Of a stretch of DNA of 64,000 nucleotides, positions 18,134 through 27,799 are shown piece after piece. The notes under the pieces are model-generated. The model did no database searches and was not told where the DNA came from. It saw only the letters and a list, made by a program, of their open reading frames with translations. This DNA comes from JBAXTE01 sp964653595 (lineage in GTDB: Bacteria > Bacteroidota > Bacteroidia > Bacteroidales > WCHB1-69), in NCBI GenBank assembly GCA_964653595.1, contig CAZZHH010000010.1:13679-77678 (forward strand). Reading direction: 5' to 3'. Made by a program: the position numbers and the translations under genes. How positions within the stretch are numbered: position 1 is the first letter of the stretch; every line of letters starts with the position of its first letter.

Positions 18134-20917
18134 TTAAATCACAATATTTACAATCTTCTTAGGAACGATAATTACCTTCTTGGGTGTTTTTCCTTCCAGC
18201 CATTTTTCTGAATCGGGATGAGCCAGCACAGTGGCTTCGATTTCAGATACGGTCATTGTTATTGGCAGTGAAAGCAGAAAGCGCATCTTCCCATTAAATG
18301 AAACTGGATAATTAAAGGTGTCTTCTGCCAAAAAGGCCTCGTTAAGGAGAGGAAAAGCAGCATAAGAGATGCTTTCAGTATGTCCAAGTAATTTCCACAA
18401 CTCCTCTGCAATATGGGGAGCAAAGGATGAAATCAAGATGGTTAATGGCTCTAAAATTTCGCGTTTATTACACTTCTTTTCCTGCAACTCGTTTAAACAA
18501 ATCATAAAAACACTAATTGCAGTATTAAATGAGAACCGTTCGGTATCCTCTTTGATTTTCTTAATCGCTTTATGTAGGATTTTCAGCTCCTCCATAGAAG
18601 CACTTTCATCGGAAACAGAAAAATTGAATTCAGCATCATGGAACAATCTCCAGAATTTTTTCAAAAAACGGAAAACTCCCTCAATTCCTTTGGTGTCCCA
18701 AGGTTTGGACTGCTCCAATGGACCCAAAAACATTTCGTACATCCGCAAAGTGTCGGCGCCATATTTTTCCACCAAGTCGTCTGGGTTTTGCACGTTGTGC
18801 ATTGATTTGGACATTTTTTCCACTTCCGATCCGCAGACGTATTTTCCTTCGTCGAGGATAAATTCGGCATCGCTGAATTCAGGACGCCAGTTGCGGAATG
18901 CGTCGATATCCAAAATGTCATTGTCCACAATATTGATATCCACGTGTAATGCAGTGGTTTCGTAATCGTCTTTCAATCCGTATGAAACAAAGGTATTTGA
19001 GCCGTTGATACGGTACACAAAACTAGACCTCCCTTGGATCATCCCTTGGTTTATTAGCTTTTTGAAAGGCTCGTCTTTACAGCATAAGCCGAGATCAAAC
19101 AGAAACTTGTTCCAAAAACGTGCATAAAGTAGATGTCCCGTTGCGTGCTCAGATCCTCCAATGTATAAATCGACATTTTCCCAATAGGTGTTGGCTTGAT
19201 TTGAAAAGAACTCCTCGTTGTTGGTTGGATCCATGTAACGCAAATAATAAGCACTAGAACCTGCGAAACCAGGCATCGTGTTAGTTTCCAATTGAAATCC
19301 ATCTATCGTTTTCCAGTTTTTTGCTCGTGCCAAAGGTGGCTCACCAGATTCTGTAGGTAAGTATTTGTCTACTGCTGGTAGCTCCAAGGGAAGTTGATCC
19401 ACGCTCAACATGTAAGGCATTCCGTCTTTATAATAAACAGGAAATGGCTCTCCCCAATATCGCTGACGACTAAAAATCGCGTCTCTCAAACGGAAATTGA
19501 CAGTTCCTTTGCCGATATTCAATTCTTTCACTTTATGGATGACTGCTTTTGCTCCCTCTTTCGCACTCATTCCAGTGATAAAATCGGAGTGGATGCAGAT
19601 GCCCTCCTTCGAGTCGTAGGATTCTTCCCATGTAGATGGATCGGTTGGATTTTCGCCCTCTTTGCTAATCACTTGAACAATAGGCAAATGAAAATGACGA
19701 GCAAATCCAAAATCGCGACTATCGTGAGCAGGAACAGCCATGATAGCTCCTGTTCCATAACCTGCCAACACATATTCGGACACCCATATAGGAATTTTCA
19801 CCCCATTAAATGGGTTAATAGCGTATGAGCCAGTAAAAACACCACTCACATTTTTAACTTCCGTTTGGCGATCTCTCTCCGAACGATTTTTAGCCCAGGT
19901 GACATAGTTTTTCATCTCCTTAATGTGCTCGGGAGTGGTTATTTTATCCAAAAGATCATGTTCGGGACACAACACCATAAAGGTAACACCAAATATAGTA
20001 TCGGGACGAGTAGTAAAAACTTCCATCTTTTCTTCCGTGCCCTCTATCTGAAAATAGATCGAAGCTCCTTCACTCCGTCCGATCCAGTTGCGTTGGATCT
20101 CTTTAATAGAATCAGACCAATCCAACTCATCAAGTCCGTTGAGCAAACGATCGGCATAAGCGGTGATTCGCAGCGACCATTGGCGCATCAGCTTGCGTTC
20201 CACAGGGAAACCCCCACGGGCGGATAATCCATTAATTACTTCATCATTTGCCAACACAGTCCCTAGTTGTGGGCACCAATTTACCATGGTATCCGAAAGA
20301 TAAGTGAGACGATAATTCATTAACATCATCTGTTGCTCTTTCTCATCCATAGAATTCCACTCTTGGGCTGTAAAAAATTCTACTTGCGAAGTGGCTGCTT
20401 CTATGGCTTGGTTCCCGTTTTTTTCAAACTCCACAATAAGTTGCGAAATAGGTTCCGCTTTTTGGCTTTTTTTATTGTACCAGTGTTCAAAGAGTTGGAT
20501 AAAAGTCCACTGTGTCCATTTATAATATTGAGGGTCGCATGTACGTACTTCGCGATCCCAATCGAACGAAAATCCGATTTTATCCAATTGCTCGCGATAT
20601 CTTTTTAAATTTTGTTCGGTAGTGATGGCTGGGTGCTGACCAGTTTGGATGGCGTACTGTTCGGCTGGCAATCCATATGCGTCGTAACCCATGGGATGCA
20701 ACACATTATATCCATTAAGTCGCTTGTATCGTGCATATATGTCTGAGGCTATATAACCTAAGGGATGTCCAACGTGCAAGCCTGCTCCCGAAGGATAAGG
20801 AAACATGTCAAGGACATAATATTTTGGCTTATCAGATGTGTTTTCTGCTTTAAATGTTTTGTTCTCATTCCAGTATTGTTGCCACTGTTTTTCGATCTCA
20901 ATAAAATTATATTCCAT
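18134..20917 (-). CDS. leuS: Leucyl-tRNA synthetase
   Basis: Class I aminoacyl-tRNA synthetase charging tRNA-Leu, 927 residues from the start chosen here. The HIGH-type motif is HVGH (48-51) and KMSKS lies near residue 700. The long CP1 editing domain sits between them, with TTRPDTIFGVT and GTGAIMAVPAHDSRD as its landmarks; the C-terminal anticodon-binding part is complete. The frame is open to an ATG at 20971, but a promoter (TACTTTTG, complement of 20949-20956) lies between that codon and the next Met, so translation must start at 20917 with MEYNFIEIEK, which is also where homologues begin. Bacterial-type bipartite binding features appear intact. Confidence 0.97.
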   Translation of the reverse strand: MEYNFIEIEKQWQQYWNENKTFKAENTSDKPKYYVLDMFPYPSGAGLHVGHPLGYIASDIYARYKRLNGYNVLHPMGYDAYGLPAEQYAIQTGQHPAITTEQNLKRYREQLDKIGFSFDWDREVRTCDPQYYKWTQWTFIQLFEHWYNKKSQKAEPISQLIVEFEKNGNQAIEAATSQVEFFTAQEWNSMDEKEQQMMLMNYRLTYLSDTMVNWCPQLGTVLANDEVINGLSARGGFPVERKLMRQWSLRITAYADRLLNGLDELDWSDSIKEIQRNWIGRSEGASIYFQIEGTEEKMEVFTTRPDTIFGVTFMVLCPEHDLLDKITTPEHIKEMKNYVTWAKNRSERDRQTEVKNVSGVFTGSYAINPFNGVKIPIWVSEYVLAGYGTGAIMAVPAHDSRDFGFARHFHLPIVQVISKEGENPTDPSTWEESYDSKEGICIHSDFITGMSAKEGAKAVIHKVKELNIGKGTVNFRLRDAIFSRQRYWGEPFPVYYKDGMPYMLSVDQLPLELPAVDKYLPTESGEPPLARAKNWKTIDGFQLETNTMPGFAGSSAYYLRYMDPTNNEEFFSNQANTYWENVDLYIGGSEHATGHLLYARFWNKFLFDLGLCCKDEPFKKLINQGMIQGRSSFVYRINGSNTFVSYGLKDDYETTALHVDINIVDNDILDIDAFRNWRPEFSDAEFILDEGKYVCGSEVEKMSKSMHNVQNPDDLVEKYGADTLRMYEMFLGPLEQSKPWDTKGIEGVFRFLKKFWRLFHDAEFNFSVSDESASMEELKILHKAIKKIKEDTERFSFNTAISVFMICLNELQEKKCNKREILEPLTILISSFAPHIAEELWKLLGHTESISYAAFPLLNEAFLAEDTFNYPVSFNGKMRFLLSLPITMTVSEIEATVLAHPDSEKWLEGKTPKKVIIVPKKIVNIVI

Positions 20918-20948
20918 TTTGTCTATCGTTATAAAAAATACATGGTGG

Positions 20949-20977
20949 CAAAAGTACGAAAATTCACCCAATTACAA
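20949..20977 (-). promoter_or_regulatory. Promoter of leuS
   Basis: Read on the minus strand: TTG (complement of 20975-20977), 18 bp, TACTTTTG (complement of 20949-20956). It lies 31 bp before the chosen leuS start and excludes the more upstream ATG. Confidence 0.65.
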
Positions 20978-21143
20978 GAAAAAGAAGAGTTAAATTATAC
21001 CCAAAAATCAAGTGGAAATTACCTTTTTCTAGATGGATAAAATTGACTTAACATTTTTTATAAGCTACAAAACCACGTTTATTGGTAACTTCGCAAAAAA
21101 AAGGCGATTTTGCTAATAATTTTTGTTTCACATTAAAACAAAC

Positions 21144-21989
21144 ATGCTAAAATTTTTAAAAAGATCTTATCCTTTCAACGACGACTTAAAATACAATGCA
21201 AAAATCATTTTCATTATCAGCATTGCTGTTTTCTTGTTTTTAATCATATTTCAACCTCTAGACTTAAACAAACTATCTTTTGACGATAAAGTAATATCCC
21301 TAACTGGAATAGTAATCGTTACCTTTGTATCTCTCACCATTAACCTAATGTTAGTGCCTTCTCTCCTACCAAAAATCTTAAATAATGGCAAATGGGTTAT
21401 CTGGAAAGAGGTATTATGGACCGTTTGGAGTCTATTTCTTATTTCCATTGGCTACATCGTTTACTATCGAATTATTGGATTAGCTCTTTTTGATGTAGGT
21501 GTTGGAACAATCATTAAGATTTTATTATTAGGATCGTTACCCATAACCTTTTTAATTACCATCAATTTGGATCGCCTAAGAAAACACTATCGTAAGAATG
21601 CCCTTGCTTTAAATATTAAAATTGAAGAGAAACAAACTATTTCTTCTCAAGAGGTGGTGTTTGATTCGGAATATTTAAAAGATACACTTACAGTAAAGGT
21701 AGCTCAAATCATCAATATTAGCTCTGCTGGAAATTATATTGAGGTGTTTTGGATTGACGACAATCAGGAATTAAAAAAACAAATGGTTCGAACCAGTCTT
21801 CAAAAAGCAGAAGAGGTTCTTACAAAATATACCTTTATGTTTAAATGCCATCGATCGCATTTGATTAATATCAACAAGGTGAAAAAAGTAGAAGGAAATT
21901 CCCAAGGATACCGAGTTTTTTTAGATAATGGAGGATTGCCAATCCCTGTTTCGAGAAACTATATTTCAAAATTTCAAGACATGTTATAG
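21144..21989 (+). CDS. Membrane-anchored LytTR DNA-binding regulator
   Basis: 281 residues from the ATG at 21144 (an earlier TTG in frame at 21123 is less likely). The N-terminal half has four hydrophobic segments (about 20-40, 50-70, 82-105 and 118-140). The C-terminal half is a LytTR domain (about 185-280) that binds direct repeats in promoters, recognisable by INISSAGNYIEVFW, then MVRTSLQKAEEVL and FKCHRSHLININKV. There is no receiver domain, so it is a one-component sensor-regulator rather than a classical response regulator; similar membrane LytTR proteins are common in Bacteroidota. Target genes cannot be read from the sequence; it is divergent from leuS. Confidence 0.88.
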   Translation: MLKFLKRSYPFNDDLKYNAKIIFIISIAVFLFLIIFQPLDLNKLSFDDKVISLTGIVIVTFVSLTINLMLVPSLLPKILNNGKWVIWKEVLWTVWSLFLISIGYIVYYRIIGLALFDVGVGTIIKILLLGSLPITFLITINLDRLRKHYRKNALALNIKIEEKQTISSQEVVFDSEYLKDTLTVKVAQIINISSAGNYIEVFWIDDNQELKKQMVRTSLQKAEEVLTKYTFMFKCHRSHLININKVKKVEGNSQGYRVFLDNGGLPIPVSRNYISKFQDML

Positions 21990-22147
21990 CTTGAATTTCG
22001 TCCCTATTTTTAATTTCTTGTCCCTAAACAGCCTATTCTCACCCTATTATTAGATATACTACACTGCCTCCTTTTGAGATATAAAAACAATTATTATCTT
22101 CGCAAAAAATTAAAAAAAAACTTAAATTTTATTTATCATTGGGCGTT

Positions 22148-23254
22148 ATGAATAAACTAACTATCGGGAATTTACAAGTAGATCTACCAATTATTCAAGG
22201 AGGAATGGGGGTTTGTATATCGTTAGCAGGATTAGCTGCTGCTGTTGCTAACCAAGGAGGGATTGGCATAATATCAGCCGTTGGGATAGGGATGACAGAA
22301 CCAAACTATGAAAAAAATTTTAGAAATTCCAATAAAATTGCTTTAGAAAAACAGATCATTCATGCCAAAGAAAATTCTAAAGGATCAAAAGGAGCTATTG
22401 GCGCAAATATTATGATGGCTGTATCCGATTTTGATGATTTATTTAGGGTTGCAGTTGAACAAAAAATAGATTTGATTATAGTAGGAGCTGGACTTTTCTT
22501 AAAACTCCCCGACACAGTTACTTTCGATATGATTGACAAAGCAGGGACTAAGCTAGCTCCAAAAGTCTCCTCGGCTAAAGCTGCTCGCTTAATTTTCGAC
22601 TATTGGCACACACACTATGGAAGAACCCCTGATGCGGTAATTTTAGAAGGACCTTTAGCAGGTGGTCATCTGGGTTTTAAATTAGAAGATTTGACAAATC
22701 CAAATTACTCTATTGAAAAACTAACCCTAGAAACGGTACTAGAGATTCAGAAATTTGAACAACTATACAACAAAGAGATTCCTGTAATAGTAGGCGGGGG
22801 AATATATACTGGTGCCGATATTTACAACATTATGAAGCTTGGTGCTAAGGGTGTAAAAATGGGATCAAAGTTTGTAACAACCACAGAATGTGATGCTTCC
22901 ATTGAATTCAAAAATATGTATATCCAATCTTCTGTGGAAGATACAATCATTATTAAAAGTCCTGTAGGCCTTCCTGGAAGAGTGATAAAAAATAAATTTG
23001 TGGATGAAATATTATCTGGTCAAACAAAACCGATCTCTTGTCCTTGGAAATGTTTAAAAACATGCGATTACAAAAAAGTTCCCTATTGCATTGCTAAAGC
23101 ACTTTTCAACTCAGCTCAAGGGATTATGGATGAAGGGTTTGCTTTCTCAGGAACCAATGGACCCAAAGCTACTCAAATAATATCGGTTAAGGAAACCATC
23201 GATATCCTAAAAAGAGAGTATAACTTAGAAGCAGAAAAAAATCTATCTTTGTAA
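22148..23254 (+). CDS. FMN-dependent NAD(P)H oxidoreductase / nitronate monooxygenase family
   Basis: 368-residue TIM-barrel flavoenzyme of the 2-nitropropane dioxygenase-like family. Evidence: LPIIQGGMGVCISLAGLAAA near the N-terminus, GPLAGGHLGF, VIVGGGIYTGADI and KMGSKFVTTTECDAS (phosphate binding of FMN). A Cys-containing segment, ISCPWKCLKTCDYKKVPYC, near residue 295-315 is typical of the FabK/YrpB-like branch. Start taken as ATG 22148; the frame also allows TTG 22139. A TATCTTCG element (22095-22102) with TTTG at 22073-22076 may be the promoter. The reaction could be nitronate oxidation or an enoyl reductase-like activity; the sequence does not decide. Confidence 0.88.
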   Translation: MNKLTIGNLQVDLPIIQGGMGVCISLAGLAAAVANQGGIGIISAVGIGMTEPNYEKNFRNSNKIALEKQIIHAKENSKGSKGAIGANIMMAVSDFDDLFRVAVEQKIDLIIVGAGLFLKLPDTVTFDMIDKAGTKLAPKVSSAKAARLIFDYWHTHYGRTPDAVILEGPLAGGHLGFKLEDLTNPNYSIEKLTLETVLEIQKFEQLYNKEIPVIVGGGIYTGADIYNIMKLGAKGVKMGSKFVTTTECDASIEFKNMYIQSSVEDTIIIKSPVGLPGRVIKNKFVDEILSGQTKPISCPWKCLKTCDYKKVPYCIAKALFNSAQGIMDEGFAFSGTNGPKATQIISVKETIDILKREYNLEAEKNLSL

Positions 23255-23264
23255 AAAAAACATA

Positions 23265-23831
23265 ATGATCGTTATCGACGAAACTATAGTCAGCGAAGAC
23301 TTGCTCAAAGTTCGCTTTTCTTGCGATTTATCCAAATGCTTAGGGGCGTGTTGCATCGAAGGCGATGCTGGAGCTCCGCTAGAGGAAGAAGAAATTAGTG
23401 TGATAGAAGACGCTCTTGAAAAAATCAAACCTTACATGACCCCCGAAGGGATTGCAGTAGTGGAAGAATTTGGTGTTTTTGACTACGATATTGCAGGCAG
23501 TTACGTAACTCCATTGATAAATGACAGAGAATGCGCTTTTATTATTTTTGAAAATAATATTGCAAAATGTGCCATTGAAAAGGCATTTTTTGAGAAAAAA
23601 ATCAAATATCGCAAACCATTATCGTGTCATTTGTACCCTGTTCGCATTACCGAATACGAAGAATACGATGCCGTAAACTACCATAAATGGGAAATATGCA
23701 AATCCGCTTGTAGCAATGGGCAAAGATTAAAAATGCCCTTATACCAATATTTAGAAGAACCACTTACAAGAGCCTATGGTAGAGATTGGTATAAAAAACT
23801 AGATGAGTATGCAAACGATCATAAAAAATAA
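23265..23831 (+). CDS. DUF3109 family cysteine-rich protein
   Basis: 188-residue protein of the DUF3109 family, which has conserved cysteines that probably hold a metal centre. Visible clusters are SCDLSKCLGACC (19-30), NDREC (near 87), LSCHLYPVR and EICKSAC (near 145-150). Cytoplasmic, with no signal peptide. It starts 10 bp after the flavin oxidoreductase; a TATCTTTG sequence at 23244-23251 overlaps the upstream stop and could be a -7 box, so the two genes may or may not be co-transcribed. The 3' end overlaps the next gene by 29 bp. Molecular function of the family is unknown. Confidence 0.85.
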   Translation: MIVIDETIVSEDLLKVRFSCDLSKCLGACCIEGDAGAPLEEEEISVIEDALEKIKPYMTPEGIAVVEEFGVFDYDIAGSYVTPLINDRECAFIIFENNIAKCAIEKAFFEKKIKYRKPLSCHLYPVRITEYEEYDAVNYHKWEICKSACSNGQRLKMPLYQYLEEPLTRAYGRDWYKKLDEYANDHKK

Positions 23832-26076
23832 ATCTTTACTCTTCTTTTTTCTGTTTATTTTTCAATCCTTACAATCCCAAACTTTTGATTTTGGATTTGA
23901 AAGACAAGACAGCATATTAGTTGTAAACGAAGATGGGTACCACTATAATTACCCATGGGCGGGAGGTTTAAACAACTGTCAATTTTTCCAGATAGATTTA
24001 GATTTAAATGGAACCCTCGACTTAGTAGTATTTGATAAACATGGCAACAAAACCCTCCCTTTTCTAAAATTCAACGATTGTGGACATACAGGCTATTTCT
24101 TTCACCCTGAATACAACGACTATTTGCCAAAATTTAGAAGTTGGGTAAATAGTTTTGACTATAACTTAGATGAAAAATACGATATTTTTACCTATACCAT
24201 TGGTGGTATAAAAGCATTTTTAAACACCAGCGAAAGTCAACTTGAACTTACCGAAGTAAAACCAAGACTCTATAGTAATTATGGATCAGGGATTCCTATC
24301 AACTTATACACAAATGAAGCTGATTACCCAGGATTTGCTGACATTAACAATGATGGAGCAATGGACATCGTCAACTTTTGGGCACTTGGCAAATACGTTG
24401 AGTTGCACAAAAATACGGGCATTGATATCCATGGTTCATACGACAGTCTCTCCTTTAAATTAGAGTCGAGTTGTTGGGGAAATTTTGAAGAAAACGAATC
24501 CTCCAACGTATTGGAACTGAATAGCAATTGCGGATCCAAAAATATAGCTCTTAATCCTCAACGACATAGTGGGTCTACCATGTTGATAATCGATTTAAAC
24601 GGCGACAACACAAAGGATATCATCATTGGGGACGTAGATTATCCTCATTTAATCAGCCTTATTAATGGTGGCTCGGCTGACACTGCCATAATGATTTCTC
24701 AAGATACTATGTTCCCATCTATTAGCAAACCTGTAAGACTATACTCTATGCCTGCAGCTACATCAATAGATATTGACTTTGATAACGTCCCCGATCTATT
24801 AGTTTCTCCATTTGACCTTTCTAGAGATAAGGCCGAAAACAAAAACAGTATTTGGCTCTATAAAAATATTGGAACTAGAACCACACCAGAATATAGCTTT
24901 GTATCTTCAAATTTTCTTCAAGACAACATGATTGATCTTGGAAGTGGCGCATATCCTACCCTATCAGATGTTAACGGAGATGGCCTTTTAGACTTAATTG
25001 TAGGAAATTGGGGAACATACGATTCTTCAAATTATATAGGATCTTTTCTTCACAGCTATTACACCTCGTCGCTAACATTGTTTATAAACACGGGGTCACC
25101 AGCAAATCCAACGTTTCAATTAGCAGACACCAATTTTGCTGGTTGCCTTTCATTGAAAAAAAGAGGGTGCTATCCTGCCATAGGAGATCTAGATGGAGAT
25201 GGAGATAAAGATTTACTCGTTGGCGATGAAACTGGGAGGATTACCTTTTTTAGAAATAATACATCTGCTAATATCATCCCAAATTTCGATCCTCCAATAG
25301 CAAACTATCAAAATATTCAAGTACACTCCTATAGCGCTCCCCAACTATTTGATTTAAATAAAGATGGACTTCTGGATTTGTTAATTGGTGACAGTCTGGG
25401 AAAAATACACTACTACAAAAATATCGGCAATGCGAATATCCCCAACTTTACTCTTATCACAGACTCTTTAGGAGGAGTAAATGTTAGGAATTCAGATGTC
25501 TCCTATTTCGGCTATAGCACTCCCTGCTTTTTTAGAAAAAACGACACCACATACTTAGCTTTGGGTAGCGAAAGTGGATTTGTTTATATGTATAAGAACA
25601 TTGATGCAAACTTAAATGGATCCTTTACACTTATCGACGATTCCACTTTTTTTGTTAGAAAACAAAAAAGAGTCCCATTGTATGAAGGAATTAGAAGCGG
25701 AGTAGCCATTGAAGATATAAATGGAGACTTATACCCCGATTTATTTTTGGGCAATTACTCTGGTGGACTCACTTTTTACAAAGGAACCACGCCGCCTGCT
25801 TTAAATGTAGGAGTAGTTGACTTTCAATCAAAGAACAATTCCCACATTCTAAAACCAAATCCAGCTAAAGACTTCGTACACATTGAATTAAAAAATGACA
25901 CAGAAAATTCAACTTATAAAAAAGTAATTGTTTACAACCAACTGATGCAAAAAATGGATGTCGAAGTTCTTGAAAACACACTTTACATAAAACATCTGCC
26001 AACAGGAGTATATTTTGTTAAAATAGTCAATCAAAACAACGAATTCAGCCTTTTAAAACTGGTAAAAACAGAATAA
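23803..26076 (+). CDS. T9SS-exported FG-GAP/VCBS repeat protein
   Basis: 757-residue secreted protein. A signal peptide (SLLFFFLFIFQSLQSQ, about 11-26) is followed by several FG-GAP-like beta-propeller repeats with calcium-binding loops: DINNDGAMDIV, DVNGDGLLDLIVG, DLDGDGDKDLLVGD, DLNKDGLLDLLIGD and DINGDLYPDLFLGN. The last 80 residues are a type A T9SS sorting domain (LKPNPAKDFVHIEL ... LPTGVYFVKIVNQNNE ... LLKLVKTE). It should therefore pass the outer membrane through the type IX system and be anchored or released outside. ATG 23803 overlaps the DUF3109 gene; Met3 at 23809 is an equally possible start. Partner or ligand unknown. Confidence 0.9.
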   Translation: MSMQTIIKNKSLLFFFLFIFQSLQSQTFDFGFERQDSILVVNEDGYHYNYPWAGGLNNCQFFQIDLDLNGTLDLVVFDKHGNKTLPFLKFNDCGHTGYFFHPEYNDYLPKFRSWVNSFDYNLDEKYDIFTYTIGGIKAFLNTSESQLELTEVKPRLYSNYGSGIPINLYTNEADYPGFADINNDGAMDIVNFWALGKYVELHKNTGIDIHGSYDSLSFKLESSCWGNFEENESSNVLELNSNCGSKNIALNPQRHSGSTMLIIDLNGDNTKDIIIGDVDYPHLISLINGGSADTAIMISQDTMFPSISKPVRLYSMPAATSIDIDFDNVPDLLVSPFDLSRDKAENKNSIWLYKNIGTRTTPEYSFVSSNFLQDNMIDLGSGAYPTLSDVNGDGLLDLIVGNWGTYDSSNYIGSFLHSYYTSSLTLFINTGSPANPTFQLADTNFAGCLSLKKRGCYPAIGDLDGDGDKDLLVGDETGRITFFRNNTSANIIPNFDPPIANYQNIQVHSYSAPQLFDLNKDGLLDLLIGDSLGKIHYYKNIGNANIPNFTLITDSLGGVNVRNSDVSYFGYSTPCFFRKNDTTYLALGSESGFVYMYKNIDANLNGSFTLIDDSTFFVRKQKRVPLYEGIRSGVAIEDINGDLYPDLFLGNYSGGLTFYKGTTPPALNVGVVDFQSKNNSHILKPNPAKDFVHIELKNDTENSTYKKVIVYNQLMQKMDVEVLENTLYIKHLPTGVYFVKIVNQNNEFSLLKLVKTE

Positions 26077-26274
26077 GTATTTGTATATAAAAGAGAATAT
26101 CAAAAGACATTTTATGCATTAATTTACAAAAAAAAATAGTCAAAATTTGTTGATAATATTCAATAAAAAATTTCTCAAATAATCTATTTCACGACTAATC
26201 AGAACATTAAATCCATCAACTGATTTTAGGTTTTTTAGTAATTTGAAGATCTGTGTTATTTTGTGTTAAATTCA

Positions 26275-26305
26275 TTGACACCAAACTGAAATTGTATTAA
26301 ATTTG
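26275..26305 (+). promoter_or_regulatory. Promoter of the candidate small RNA
   Basis: TTG at 26275-26277, 20 bp, TAAATTTG at 26298-26305. It is a full Bacteroidota-type promoter inside the 475-bp gap between the FG-GAP gene and kbl, with no open frame behind it. Confidence 0.75.
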
Positions 26306-26310
26306 CACCA

Positions 26311-26426
26311 TTATATGCCCCCAGTGTATAATAACCCTATACGTTCTTTTAATTGTCTGTTTAGGTTTTTATACTTTAAGCAGACTAACCCTAAGAAGGC
26401 TACAATCCCATTGTAGCCTTTTTGGT
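26311..26426 (+). ncRNA. Candidate small non-coding RNA, about 115 nt
   Basis: Between a complete promoter (26275-26305) and a perfect terminator hairpin (AAGGCTACAAT 26396-26406 with ATTGTAGCCTT 26410-26420, then T-run) lies about 115 bp without an open frame. Predicted elements: a small hairpin GTATA/TATAC whose loop exposes TAACCC, a 9-bp hairpin GTCTGTTTA/TAAGCAGAC with one wobble, and the terminator. The 8-mer TAACCCTA occurs twice (26332-26339 and 26386-26393), both times in or next to predicted unpaired sequence, as expected of repeated seed sites. kbl has its own promoter further on, so this is not simply its leader. A Bacteroidales-specific sRNA or a 6S-like RNA are possibilities; I cannot name a family. 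Confidence 0.6.
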
Positions 26427-26488
26427 TTTTAGAACAGTTTAATTACTTAAAAACCATGTACTTTTATAACACAATATTCTCTATTTTT

Positions 26489-26520
26489 TTTGGTTTTTAG
26501 AAGAAAAAATAGTACGTTTG
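26489..26520 (+). promoter_or_regulatory. Promoter of kbl
   Basis: TTTG at 26489-26492, 20 bp, TACGTTTG at 26513-26520, 31 bp before the kbl ATG. It is downstream of the small-RNA terminator. Confidence 0.8.
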
Positions 26521-26551
26521 CATTCATATTTATTATTTAAAAACATTAACC

Positions 26552-27742
26552 ATGTATTCAGAATTTCAAAAACACCTAAGTACAGATTTAGAAGCTATCA
26601 AAGCAGCTGGCACCTTTAAAAACGAGCGAATTATCGTTTCACCACAATACTCAAAAATAGTACTCGACAATGGAAATGAGGTATTAAATTTTTGTGCGAA
26701 CAATTATTTAGGCTTATCAAATCATCCAGAGCTAGTAGAAGCATCTATCCAAACACTTAAAGAACGTGCCTATGGCATGTCTTCTGTTCGTTTTATCTGC
26801 GGTACTACCGATTTACATAAAACCCTAGAAGCAAAAATTGCTGAATTTTTCGGAACCGAAGACACCATCCTTTATGCTGCTTGTTTTGATGCTAATGGCG
26901 GTGTATTTGAACCTCTTTTAGATGAAAAAGATGCTATCATATCAGACTCCTTAAATCATGCCTCAATTATTGATGGAGTAAGACTATGTAAAGCACAACG
27001 TTTTCGTTACGAAAATGCAAACATGGAGGATTTAGAAACTCAATTGAAAGCTGCTAGCCACTGTCGTTTTAAGCTTATTGTAACAGATGGTGTATTTTCG
27101 ATGGATGGAAATGTAGCCCCAATGGATAAAATACTTGCTTTATCAGAAAAATATAATGCTATGGTAATGATTGATGAAAGTCATTCTGCCGGTGTAGTTG
27201 GAGAAACAGGGAGAGGTGTTACCGAATTATACAGTTGTAGAGGAAAAGCAGAGATTATTACTGGCACCTTGGGCAAAGCTTTTGGTGGAGCTGTTGGAGG
27301 TTTTACCACTGGTAAAAAAGAGATCATATCTATGCTCCGTCAACGCTCACGCCCTTACTTATTTTCAAACTCTTTACCTCCTATGGTTGTAGGTGCAAGT
27401 ATCAAAACTTTTGATTTATTAAAAGCAAGCAATACCTTACAAGACCAGCTTCATTCAAATACTGATTATTTCATAGAAAAAATGAAAACTGCTGGTTTCG
27501 ACATAAAACCTACTAAATCTGCAATCTGTGCTGTAATGCTTTATGATGCAAAACTAGCAGGATTAATGGCAGAAAAACTTTTAAATGAAGGAATTTATGT
27601 TATTGGCTTTAGTTTTCCAGTAGTTCCCAAAGAACAAGCTCGCATCCGGGTTCAAATTTCAGCTGCACATACTCCCGAACAACTGGACAAAGCAGTTACT
27701 GCATTTATTAAGATTGGTAAAGAGCTAAATGTCATTAAATAA
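26552..27742 (+). CDS. kbl: Glycine C-acetyltransferase (2-amino-3-ketobutyrate CoA ligase)
   Basis: 396-residue PLP enzyme of the alpha-oxoamine synthase family, converting 2-amino-3-oxobutyrate and CoA to glycine and acetyl-CoA in threonine breakdown. Landmarks: NFCANNYLGLS near 43-53, GMSSVRFICGT, DSLNHASIIDGVRL, MIDESHSAGVVG, and TGTLGKAFGG with the PLP lysine at Lys242. Length and motifs fit Kbl better than the related serine palmitoyltransferase or 7-keto-8-aminopelargonate synthase, although the family is close. Threonine dehydrogenase is not next to it here. Monocistronic between its own promoter and a shared terminator. Confidence 0.92.
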   Translation: MYSEFQKHLSTDLEAIKAAGTFKNERIIVSPQYSKIVLDNGNEVLNFCANNYLGLSNHPELVEASIQTLKERAYGMSSVRFICGTTDLHKTLEAKIAEFFGTEDTILYAACFDANGGVFEPLLDEKDAIISDSLNHASIIDGVRLCKAQRFRYENANMEDLETQLKAASHCRFKLIVTDGVFSMDGNVAPMDKILALSEKYNAMVMIDESHSAGVVGETGRGVTELYSCRGKAEIITGTLGKAFGGAVGGFTTGKKEIISMLRQRSRPYLFSNSLPPMVVGASIKTFDLLKASNTLQDQLHSNTDYFIEKMKTAGFDIKPTKSAICAVMLYDAKLAGLMAEKLLNEGIYVIGFSFPVVPKEQARIRVQISAAHTPEQLDKAVTAFIKIGKELNVIK

Positions 27743-27770
27743 GACAACCATAAAAATTAAAAAAAAAAAA

Positions 27771-27794
27771 AACGGCTGAATTTGTTCAGCCGTT
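27771..27794. terminator. Bidirectional terminator between kbl and ppa
   Basis: AACGGCTGAA (27771-27780) pairs perfectly with TTCAGCCGTT (27785-27794), flanked by an A-run and a T-run, so it serves both convergent genes. Confidence 0.93.
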
Positions 27795-27799
27795 TTTTT

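Noticed and set aside
18369..18965. 198-codon open frame antisense to leuS
   Set aside because: The opposite strand is a highly conserved synthetase; the antisense translation has no domain features or ribosome site.
20918..20971. Upstream ATG start for leuS
   Set aside because: The promoter TACTTTTG lies inside this extension, and the extra 18 residues are not LeuRS-like.
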